DNA of 64,000 nucleotides from assembly GCF_014648355.1 (NCBI RefSeq), contig NZ_BMQY01000007.1:148486-212485 (forward strand), written 5' to 3'. Shown piece by piece: positions 6,805 through 14,152 of the stretch (position 1 is the stretch's first letter; every line of letters starts with the position of its first letter). Under the pieces are notes generated by a model that saw nothing but the letters and a program-made list of their open reading frames with translations, had not been told where the DNA came from and searched no databases. The DNA comes from Couchioplanes azureus. Its GTDB lineage: Bacteria; Actinomycetota; Actinomycetes; Mycobacteriales; Micromonosporaceae. Both the position numbers and the translations under genes were made by a program.

Positions 6805-9069
6805 TCAAGAGTCTGTTTCAGGCGTTGCGCGGGGCAGTGCCAGGGTGGCGACCGACCCGCGGGTGAAGACCGACTCCACCGTGACGTCGCCGTCCATCGC
6901 GCGGGCCAGCTGGCGGGCGATGAACAGGCCGAGACCGGTGCCGCCGGTGCTCATCGTCATGGGGTCCTCGACGCGGTGGAACTTCTCGAAGATCTTCTCG
7001 AGCTGGTCCGCCGGAATACCCCGGCCCCGGTCGCGGACGTCGACGTACGCGCACGTCTCCTCGAGCCGCATCTGCACCACCACCTCGGTGTCCTCCGGCG
7101 AGTACTTGAGCCCGTTGCCGATGAGGTTCGCGAGCACCTGCAGCGTGCGGCCGTCGTCGCAGCGCACCGGGACGGGTCCCGGCGGCAGGTCCACGACGAT
7201 GCGCTCGGAGCCGAGGTCGCGGGCGGCCTGCTCGACCAGGGCGTGCAGGTCGTGCTCGGCCACGGAGACGTGCAGGGACATCTCCTCCGGGTTGTCGCCG
7301 AAGCGTGAGGCGAGCAGCAGGTCCTCCACCAGCCGGGACAGGTGCCCGGCGCGGTCGCCGATGAGGTTGAGCGCGTCCAGCCGCTTCTGCGGGGTCATCC
7401 GCTCGCCCCGGCTGCGCAGCAGGTCGACATAGCCGATGATCGGCGTCAGCGGGGTGCGCAGCTCGTGCGAGACCATGGCGATGAAGTCGGACTTGAGCCG
7501 CTCGGTGCGGTACTCCCGGGTCAGGTCGCTGATGACCACCACGTCGCGGCCCACGGTACCGGCGGTGAAGATCGCGGAGTGCGCCAGCCGCAGCCGGCGC
7601 TGCTCGCCGTCGTGGCGCCGCACGCTCAGCTCGACGACGGTACGCGGCTGCTCGGCCGTGACCGGCATCAGCAGGGGGCGTTCGTCCTCGGCGGGCACGT
7701 CGAGGACGTCGGCGAGCAGCCGCCCGGTGGCCTCGTCGGCGCCGACGCCGGTGATCTCGGCCAGCGCCCGGCTCCACATCCGGATCGACCCGTCGCCGTC
7801 GACCACCATGATGCCCTCGGTGGACTGCTCGACCACGGCCTGCAGCTTGCTCGTCTCGTCCACGAGCCGGTCGAGGTGCTCGGCGCCCAGCATGGCCACG
7901 GCCAGGGCGCTGGCCAGCGAGGCGAGCAGGGTGACGTCGCCGGTGGTCATCCACCCGCGGTCGCGTTCGCGGATGGCGAAGGCGGCGGTGCCCAGCCGGC
8001 GCCCGCCGCTCTGCACCGGCACGACGATCATCCGGCGCAGGCCCTCCGGCAGCTCGTCGGCGAGCTGCACGGGAGCGTCGACCGCGCCCAGCGCGGCCAG
8101 GTACGGCGGCACGGCCCCCCGCCGCAGCGTCCCCGGATCGGCGGCCTCCACCGACAGGGCCTCGTCGTCGTTCTCCAGCACCGCGACGGCGAGGTCGGCG
8201 CCGAACGCCTCGCGCACCAGCAGGAGGAACTGCGGTACCACGTCGCCGCGCTCGGCCAGGGCGTGGGAGAGCTGGAGCAGGCACGCCGACCGGGCGCGCT
8301 CGTCGGCCTCCCGCGCCGCCGCCCGGTAGGCGAACGTGACGGCGAGGGCGGGCATCGCCATGAAGGGCAGCAGCAGCGGGGCATGCAGCGCGATCTCCGC
8401 GGTCGTCAGCCCGGTCGCCATGGTGCCGACGGCCATGTAGGCGGACAGTCGCGCCTCGGAGCGCACGATCCGCCACGGCGGCGTCTTGGTGATCACGCCG
8501 AGGATCTGCGCCAGGCAGCACAGGTTGACCCCGGTGAAGGCGACGGTTCCCACCACGACGCCGGCCAGCACGCCGGCCGTCATCACGCCCGGCGAGCCGC
8601 CGACCAGGTGCACGATGGCGATCAGCACGGCCGCGGCGGCGGTGTAGGTGCCGAGGTTGAAGACGGCCTTCATGACCGGGCGGCGCTGCAGCACGCCGGC
8701 GACCAGCAGCCCCACGGCGGCCGCCACGAGGGCGTCCTCGGGCGGCAGGAGCAGCACGTCGATGACGAGCGCCGCCTCGTAGAGCGTCAGCTCCTCGACG
8801 GCGTCGCCGTGGCGCAGCCGGACGACGGTGAGCTCGGCGAGGCAACTGAGCACGGTCAGGCCGGGCAGCAGCCACGCGGTCGGCACGCCGAGTCCCCGCA
8901 GCACGCTGGGGTGCCCGGCGAATCCCAGCACGACGGCGGCGGCGAGCCCGCTTCCCAGCAGGGTCACCGCCACCACCCGGCGCAGGATCGGATCCTGCAG
9001 GTGTTCCCGCACGGCGCCGGCCACCCGGGTGTTTCCCGGGCGGCCGGCGTGTGACGGGGCTGAGCTCAC
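6805..9069 (-). CDS. Membrane sensor histidine kinase with GAF and PAS domains
   Basis: This kinase has 754 residues. The N-terminal third holds about eight hydrophobic helices, for example MTAGVLAGVVVGTVAFTGVN and LLLPFMAMPALAVTFAYRAA. Then come a GAF-like domain, a PAS domain (VVEQSTEGIMVVDGDGSI), a HisKA domain (FIAMVSHELRTPLTPIIGYV, phospho-His in SHELRTP) and HATPase_c (VLANLIGNGLKYSPED, VRDRGRGIP, STGGTGLGLFIARQLA). I chose the GTG start at 9069 because it overlaps the TGA of the upstream subtilase by four bases (GTGA). A kinase translationally coupled to a secreted protease suggests a shared envelope-related role, which is inference. The degenerate HD-GYP regulator downstream is the natural partner. 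Confidence 0.9.
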   Translation of the reverse strand: MSSAPSHAGRPGNTRVAGAVREHLQDPILRRVVAVTLLGSGLAAAVVLGFAGHPSVLRGLGVPTAWLLPGLTVLSCLAELTVVRLRHGDAVEELTLYEAALVIDVLLLPPEDALVAAAVGLLVAGVLQRRPVMKAVFNLGTYTAAAAVLIAIVHLVGGSPGVMTAGVLAGVVVGTVAFTGVNLCCLAQILGVITKTPPWRIVRSEARLSAYMAVGTMATGLTTAEIALHAPLLLPFMAMPALAVTFAYRAAAREADERARSACLLQLSHALAERGDVVPQFLLLVREAFGADLAVAVLENDDEALSVEAADPGTLRRGAVPPYLAALGAVDAPVQLADELPEGLRRMIVVPVQSGGRRLGTAAFAIRERDRGWMTTGDVTLLASLASALAVAMLGAEHLDRLVDETSKLQAVVEQSTEGIMVVDGDGSIRMWSRALAEITGVGADEATGRLLADVLDVPAEDERPLLMPVTAEQPRTVVELSVRRHDGEQRRLRLAHSAIFTAGTVGRDVVVISDLTREYRTERLKSDFIAMVSHELRTPLTPIIGYVDLLRSRGERMTPQKRLDALNLIGDRAGHLSRLVEDLLLASRFGDNPEEMSLHVSVAEHDLHALVEQAARDLGSERIVVDLPPGPVPVRCDDGRTLQVLANLIGNGLKYSPEDTEVVVQMRLEETCAYVDVRDRGRGIPADQLEKIFEKFHRVEDPMTMSTGGTGLGLFIARQLARAMDGDVTVESVFTRGSVATLALPRATPETDS

Positions 9070-10733
9070 GACGGGGGCATCCACGCCCAGGACCGGGCGC
9101 TCCACCGCTCCGCCGCCCAGGCCCGGGCGGCCCAGTCGTCGCCGGCCCAGGCGCGGGCCGTCCAGTCCGCGTCCGCCCAGGCCCGCGCGGCCCAGTCGTC
9201 GGACGCCCAGGCCCGTGCGGCCCAGGCCCGCGCCGCCCACGCCCGGGCGGCCCAGTCCTCGCCCGCCCAGGCCCGTGCGGCCCAGGCGCGCGCGGCCCAG
9301 GCGCGGGCGGCCGGGTCCAGCTGGGCCCAGGCCCGCGCCGCCCAGTCGCGCGAGCCCGCGCTCAGCTTGTTCCACGCCTGCTCGGCGGCCTCCTGGTCGT
9401 CGTCCGCCACCGCCTTGGCGAAGGCCGCCCAGCGCTTGGCGTCGCGGCCCACCGTGGCGGTGTCCGCGTCGTACTGGCGCTGGACCTTGCCGGCCTTCCA
9501 GCCGGCCGCCGCGGCGAGCACCGCGGGGGCGTCGAGCCCGCCCACGCCGCCGCCGAGCTCCCGGCTCAGCCCGGGGCTGGCGTACGCGGTGCTGGTGACG
9601 AGGTTCTTCACCGCGTCCGGCCGCAGCTTCGGCTGCACCGCGAGGGCGCCGGCGATGACGCCGGAGGTGACCGCGGCGGCCATCGAGGTGCCGGAGCCGC
9701 GGAAGTACCCGTCGCCGACGCGCGCCTGCGGGTAGGCCTGGTCGACCACGCTGCCCGGCGAGCGCAGGCTCACCACGTGACCGCCGGCGGCCACCAGGTC
9801 GGGCTTGGCGTCGCCCTGCCAGGTCGGTCCGCGCCCGGACCAGGCGCCGACCACGTCGTCGCCGCGGTCGCTGGTGCCGGAGACGTCCAGGCCACCCGTG
9901 GTGAGCAGCAGCGGGTCGTTGCCCGGCGAGGTGACCGTGCCCTCGCCCGGGCCGTCGTTGCCGGAGGGCACGACGACCGTGATGCCCTGGTGCCACAGCG
10001 ACTCCAGCGCCTGGGTCAGCGGGTCGATCTGGTACGGCAGCGGGCTCTGCGAGGACAGGGAGAGGTTGACGACCTGCACGTCCTTGCGGTGGTCGCTGAT
10101 CCACTGCAGTCCGCTGAGCACGGTGGTGAGGTCGGTGCGGCCCTGCTCGTCGGCGACCTTGACGTCGATGAGCTTCGCGCCCGGCGCCACCCCCCGGTGC
10201 GCGCCGTCCGAGGCCTCGCCGGTGGCGGCGATCAGGCCGGCCATGAAGGTGCCGTGGCCGTAGCCGTCGCCGTCGCCCGTGCCGCTGAGGTCGACCCGGC
10301 GCTCGACCTGCCCGGCGAGGTCGGGCACGTCGGCGATGCCGGTGTCGACCACGGCCACCGTCACGCCCCGGCCCTCGGTGCCCTGCGCGGGCATGCCGAC
10401 CATCTGGCGGATCGTCTCGGCGGCTCCGGACTCGGCCGGTACCGCCGCGGCGGCGACCTTGATCTCGCGCTGCGGCGCGACGAGCCAGCGGGGATCGAGG
10501 TGACTGCCCGTGGGCAGTTGCGCCGCGACGCCGCGGACCACGGGCAGCAGGGTCACGACCCGTCCGCCCGCCGCGCGCACCGCCTCGGCGGCCCCGTCGG
10601 CATCCGTACCGGTCACGACGACGTCGCGCCATGCCACCGGGGTGGGGTGCGCACTCGCGGGAGCCGGGAGCCCGGCGACCACGAGAGCCGTCACGGCCGC
10701 GGCCCCCAGGCTCCTGCGGTAGGGGTTCTTCAC
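9066..10733 (-). CDS. Secreted subtilisin-like serine protease with Ala-Arg-Ala-Trp repeat tail
   Basis: This 555-residue S8 protease has a signal peptide (RRSLGAAAVTALVVAGLPAP then ASA). Its catalytic triad is visible: Asp130 in VAVVDTGI, His160 in GYGHGTFMAG and Ser350 in GSGTSMAAAV, with the oxyanion Asn259 in PSGNDG. I prefer the GTG at 10733 over the ATG seven codons upstream because GGAAGG precedes it and it gives a tidy signal peptide. The last 110 residues are built from AARAWA, EDWAARAWA and DDWAARAWA units. Proteases with such Trp-rich tails recur in Micromonosporaceae as I recall; the tail may bind the cell surface. The stop overlaps the downstream kinase start. Confidence 0.92.
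   Translation of the reverse strand: MKNPYRRSLGAAAVTALVVAGLPAPASAHPTPVAWRDVVVTGTDADGAAEAVRAAGGRVVTLLPVVRGVAAQLPTGSHLDPRWLVAPQREIKVAAAAVPAESGAAETIRQMVGMPAQGTEGRGVTVAVVDTGIADVPDLAGQVERRVDLSGTGDGDGYGHGTFMAGLIAATGEASDGAHRGVAPGAKLIDVKVADEQGRTDLTTVLSGLQWISDHRKDVQVVNLSLSSQSPLPYQIDPLTQALESLWHQGITVVVPSGNDGPGEGTVTSPGNDPLLLTTGGLDVSGTSDRGDDVVGAWSGRGPTWQGDAKPDLVAAGGHVVSLRSPGSVVDQAYPQARVGDGYFRGSGTSMAAAVTSGVIAGALAVQPKLRPDAVKNLVTSTAYASPGLSRELGGGVGGLDAPAVLAAAAGWKAGKVQRQYDADTATVGRDAKRWAAFAKAVADDDQEAAEQAWNKLSAGSRDWAARAWAQLDPAARAWAARAWAARAWAGEDWAARAWAARAWAARAWASDDWAARAWADADWTARAWAGDDWAARAWAAERWSARSWAWMPPS
9078..9350 (-). repeat. Degenerate short tandem repeats coding AARAWA units
   Basis: This segment of the protease gene consists of near-identical 9- to 18-bp units whose core on the plus strand reads GGCCCAGGCCCG or close variants. 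They translate as W-A-A-R-A-W-A with Asp/Glu-rich insertions (GEDW, SDDW, DADW, GDDW). The copies are irregular and coding, which sets them apart from a non-coding satellite. Confidence 0.85.
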
Positions 10734-10843
10734 GTCCTGCCACCTTCCATTCACTCAGAGTAGTTGAGCGAGTCCGTAAGATCCCTCCGGCCGCGAATGC
10801 CGGTGTTCTCTCGTGGGGGCACTATCGGCAGTGCGGACGCCGT

Positions 10844-10865
10844 CTTGAGGCAGACTTGAGGCAGA
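10844..10865 (-). promoter_or_regulatory. Tandem 11-bp direct repeat upstream of the protease
   Basis: CTTGAGGCAGA occurs twice back to back on the plus strand (10844-10854 and 10855-10865). One helical turn between copies is the layout bound by tandem winged-helix regulators of the OmpR/PhoB or SARP type. It lies about 110 bp before the protease GTG and just after the receiver gene that ends at 10874. A TACTCT hexamer at 10757-10762 on the minus strand could be the protease -10 element. Confidence 0.4.
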
Positions 10866-10873
10866 ACCCCCGG

Positions 10874-11257
10874 TCACCCTCCGGCGAGGTCGATCCGGTT
10901 GCTCAGCACCCCGTCGATCAGGTCCAGGACGGCGTCCGCGGTGAACGGTTTGGCCAGGTAGTAGTCCACGCCGCCGGCCCACGCCCGGCTGTTGGTGTCC
11001 GGCTCGGCGGCCGCGGTGAGCATGAGGATCGGCACCGGCTCCCCGGGGAGCTCGCGGACCGCGCGCAGCACGCCGAAGCCGTCCATGCCCGGCATCATCA
11101 CGTCGAGGATCACGAAGTCCGGGGCGGCCGCCTCCACCGCACGGACCCCGGCGGGCCCGTCCACGGCGGTGTCCACCTCGTAGCCGTCCAGCTCCAGGAC
11201 GTCGGTCAGCAGCTGCCGGATCGCCGGGTCGTCGTCGACCACCAGGATGCGCGCCAT
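10874..11257 (-). CDS. Single-domain response regulator
   Basis: The whole 127-residue protein is one receiver domain: MARILVVDDDPAIRQLL, phospho-acceptor Asp52 in VILDVMMPGMDGFG, Thr in MLTAA, and Lys in YLAKPFTADA. There is no output domain, so it works by shuttling phosphate or contacting a partner protein. GGAGGGGG lies just upstream of the ATG at 11257. It follows the HDOD regulator by 34 bp on the same strand and is probably in the same transcript. The hybrid kinase or the kinase at 12482 are likely donors, which is inference from position only. Confidence 0.92.
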   Translation of the reverse strand: MARILVVDDDPAIRQLLTDVLELDGYEVDTAVDGPAGVRAVEAAAPDFVILDVMMPGMDGFGVLRAVRELPGEPVPILMLTAAAEPDTNSRAWAGGVDYYLAKPFTADAVLDLIDGVLSNRIDLAGG

Positions 11258-11291
11258 GAGTTCCCCCTCCGCCCGGTTCCGGACCGCCGGA

Positions 11292-12485
11292 TCACCGCTC
11301 TGACGGCCGGTCCCAGGACGCGGCCTGCTTCGATGCTTGCTCGGCCGCCCGGGCCCAGTCGACGTCCTTCGCCCGCAGCTGCGGGTGCGCCAGCAGCTGC
11401 GCCAGCTCGCCCTCGTGCGTGCCGCCGTCCGGGCAGGCCGAATCCGTACGCTGGATGAGCAGGTGCGCGGTCCGTACGGCGGCCGTGACCCCGAGCCCCG
11501 ACGGGTCGGGCGACTGCGGGGTGTCCCGCTGGGCGACGGCGCTGACGATCGGCGCCGGCAGGCCCCACAGGTGCAGCAGCTCGACGCCGACGTCCCGGAA
11601 GGGGACGCCGTCGCGGGTCTGGGCGGCGAGGTCGACGGCGCATTCCGCGCCGTCCGGCACCCCGGCCAGGCAGACCAGCCGTCCGACGTCCTGCAGCAGG
11701 GCCGCGGCCTGGGCGTGCGGGCGGTTCGCCGGCGACGCCACGAGATCGACCAGGCAGGCCGTCGCGACCGTGTGCCGCCAGACCGCCCGCAGGTGCGCCT
11801 CGACGGCCGGGCTCCACTCGGAGGCGGGGCGCAGCGCGTGCCCGGCGCCGGCCACGGCCTGCACCATCGGTACGCCCATCGCGTTGACGATCGACTCGAC
11901 CGAGGAGTTGCGGGGCTGGGCACCGAAGAACCGGGAGTTCGACAGCTGCAGCAGCTTGGCGGTCAGCCCCACGTCGTGCATCGCGGTCCACACCGCGTCC
12001 GAGAGGCTGGCGTCGGGCGCCAGCAGCGCCACGATCCGGTCGGCGTGCTCGGGCAGGGTGGGAATGGCGCGCACCGCGCCGGCGATGCGCCGGGCCTGCT
12101 CCTGATGGTGCGCGGAGGTGTGCACCAGCAGCTGGTCGATCACTCCGGTCAGGGTCTCGGCGTCGGACGGCTTGGTGAGGAAGCGGTGGCCGGCGACGGC
12201 CACCTGCACCGTCGCCTCGGGCTCGATGTGCCCGGACAGCACCACCCGGGCGACCTCGGGATGCCGCTGGCTGACCTGGGTGAGCAGTTCGGCGCCGTCC
12301 ATGCCGGGCATCCGCATGTCGGACACCACCACGTCGTAGTGGGCATCCGCCATCAGCTTGAGGGCCTCGGCGCCCTCGGACACGAAGTCCATGTCCCACT
12401 CGCCGCGCTTGCCGCGCAGCGAGCGGCGCAGCCCGTCCAGGATGCGCGGCTCGTCGTCGACGAACAGGGCACGCGGCTTGCTCAT
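11292..12485 (-). CDS. Response regulator with HDOD output domain (paralogue)
   Basis: The protein has 397 residues, the same as the regulator at 4360-5553, and the same receiver plus HDOD order. The receiver shows ALFVDDEPRILDGLRRSLRG, Asp56 in VVVSDMRMPGMDG and Lys in FLTKPSDAE. The HDOD part includes LTAKLLQLSNSRFFG and ALLQDVGRLVCLAG. The ATG at 12485 overlaps the kinase stop by four bases (ATGA), mirroring the other pair. The shared order, length and overlap argue for duplication of a two-gene cassette. As with other HDOD proteins, catalytic HD residues are not expected. Confidence 0.92.
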   Translation of the reverse strand: MSKPRALFVDDEPRILDGLRRSLRGKRGEWDMDFVSEGAEALKLMADAHYDVVVSDMRMPGMDGAELLTQVSQRHPEVARVVLSGHIEPEATVQVAVAGHRFLTKPSDAETLTGVIDQLLVHTSAHHQEQARRIAGAVRAIPTLPEHADRIVALLAPDASLSDAVWTAMHDVGLTAKLLQLSNSRFFGAQPRNSSVESIVNAMGVPMVQAVAGAGHALRPASEWSPAVEAHLRAVWRHTVATACLVDLVASPANRPHAQAAALLQDVGRLVCLAGVPDGAECAVDLAAQTRDGVPFRDVGVELLHLWGLPAPIVSAVAQRDTPQSPDPSGLGVTAAVRTAHLLIQRTDSACPDGGTHEGELAQLLAHPQLRAKDVDWARAAEQASKQAASWDRPSER

Positions 12486-14053
12486 GCGGCGGTGCCCGGC
12501 TCGCCGTCGATCGGCAGGCGCAGGACGAACTCGGTGCCCGTGCCGACCGTGGAGTGGACCTCGATCGATCCGTTGTGCTGCTCCAGCACCGCCCGGGCCA
12601 GCGCGAGTCCCTGGCCGGTGCCCTTGCCGACCTCCTTGGTGGTGAAGAACGGCTCGAAGATGGACTGCTGGATCTCCTCCGGGATGCCCGGGCCGTTGTC
12701 CGCGAACCCGATCACCACCGTGGAGCCCTGCACGGCGGAGCGGATCCGGATCTCGCCCCGGCCGTCCTTGTCCCGCAGGGCGTCGGCGGCGTTGACCAGC
12801 AGGTTGAGGAACACCTGGTTGAGGTCGCCGCGGTGGCACAGCACGTCGGGCAGGTCGCCGAGCTCCAGCCGTACGTCGGCGACGTACTTCACCTCGTTGC
12901 GGGCGACCGTCAGGGTGGTGCGGATCGCCTCGTTCAGGTCGGCGTACGACTTCTCGGTGGAGTCCTTGTAGCTGAACGACTTCATCGCCCGTACCAGCGA
13001 CGCCACCCGCTCGACGCCCTCGAGGCTCTGGCTGACCGCGGTGGGGATCTCGGCGGCGAGGTATTCGATGTCCGCCTTGTCCTCGGCCTCCTGCGCCCGC
13101 CGGGTGCGCTCGCTCCACTGCACCTCGCCCAGCTTGGGCTCCATGCAGGCCCGGTACACCAGCAGCAGCTCCAGCATGTCGCGGTAGGCGTCGGCGAGGA
13201 ACCGGGTGTTGTCCCCGACGAACTGGATCGGGGTGTTGATCTCGTGCGCCAGGCCGGCGGAGAGCCGTCCCAGGGACTCCAGCTTCTGGTCGTGGCGCGC
13301 CTCGAGCTCCGCGCGCCGGGCCTCCGTCACGTCGCGGAAGGTGATCACGGCTCCGGAGCTGCCGTCGCCGCGGCTCAGCGGCGCGATCGAGCAGACCACC
13401 TCGAACGTCGAGCCGTCCCGGCGGGTGAAGGTCTCCTCGACCATCTGCACCGACAGGCCGGACATGCCGATGCGCCGCAGCTCGCACTCGCGGTCCGGCC
13501 GCGCGGTGCCGGAACGGGCCGGGGCGTGCACGGCGGCGTGCGCCGACAGGCCGAGAAGCTCCTTCTCCTCCCAGCCCAGCATCTCCCGCGCGGCCCGGTT
13601 CATCGACGTGATGTTGCCGTCGCCGTCGACCGTGAACAGGCCCTCCGCCAGGTCTTCCATGATCACCGAGCGGAACGCCTCGGCCTGCGCGCGCTCGGCG
13701 ACCAGCGTCTCCAGCAGCGCGTGCGTCTCGTCGCGGTCGCTGATGTCGGTCGCCGTCGCGATCCACCGGACGGGCCGGTCGTCGCCGGCGGGCGCCAGGT
13801 GCACCGCGTGCCGGCGGAAGCTGCCGTCGCTCACCCGGAGCCGGCAGGTGAGCTCGTACGGTTCCAGGCGCGACTGCGCCGCGGCCACCTCGCGCCGGAC
13901 CGCCTCCGCGTCCTGCGGGTGCACGGCCGACAGCCAGGACTGCCCGGCGCCGCACTGCTGGGCCCGCGGGTTCGCGTACACGACCTCACCGGACGCCGAC
14001 ATCACCCAGATGCCGTGCGGCACCGCGGCGAGCAGGTGGGCGTCGACGGACAC
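12482..14053 (-). CDS. Soluble PAS-PAS histidine kinase
   Basis: This 523-residue kinase has no membrane segments. Two PAS domains (about 1-115 and 125-250; GIWVMSASGEVVYAN and GLFTVDGDGNITSMNRAA) precede the phosphoacceptor box LGRLSAGLAHEINTPIQFVG. The HATPase_c motifs are QVFLNLLVNAADAL, FADNGPGIPEE and EPFFTTKEVGKGTGQGLALA. The kinase core closely matches the membrane kinase at 2183-4363, while the sensor half differs: cytosolic PAS pairs here, a membrane bundle and GAF there. It overlaps the HDOD regulator by four bases. The two pairs probably read different signals into similar outputs, which is inference. Confidence 0.92.
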   Translation of the reverse strand: MSVDAHLLAAVPHGIWVMSASGEVVYANPRAQQCGAGQSWLSAVHPQDAEAVRREVAAAQSRLEPYELTCRLRVSDGSFRRHAVHLAPAGDDRPVRWIATATDISDRDETHALLETLVAERAQAEAFRSVIMEDLAEGLFTVDGDGNITSMNRAAREMLGWEEKELLGLSAHAAVHAPARSGTARPDRECELRRIGMSGLSVQMVEETFTRRDGSTFEVVCSIAPLSRGDGSSGAVITFRDVTEARRAELEARHDQKLESLGRLSAGLAHEINTPIQFVGDNTRFLADAYRDMLELLLVYRACMEPKLGEVQWSERTRRAQEAEDKADIEYLAAEIPTAVSQSLEGVERVASLVRAMKSFSYKDSTEKSYADLNEAIRTTLTVARNEVKYVADVRLELGDLPDVLCHRGDLNQVFLNLLVNAADALRDKDGRGEIRIRSAVQGSTVVIGFADNGPGIPEEIQQSIFEPFFTTKEVGKGTGQGLALARAVLEQHNGSIEVHSTVGTGTEFVLRLPIDGEPGTAA

Positions 14054-14152
14054 GGTTCGCCTCTCCTCGGTGACCGGGACGCCAGTCGTCCCGTGTTGCC
14101 CATCGGCCGTTCGGGGCCGTATCTGAGGTTCCGGGCGATTTCCCGCCCGGTC

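Noticed and set aside
9078..9350. CRISPR array or satellite
   Set aside because: The repeats are short, irregular and code for AARAWA units inside an intact protease gene. No spacer/repeat pattern is present.
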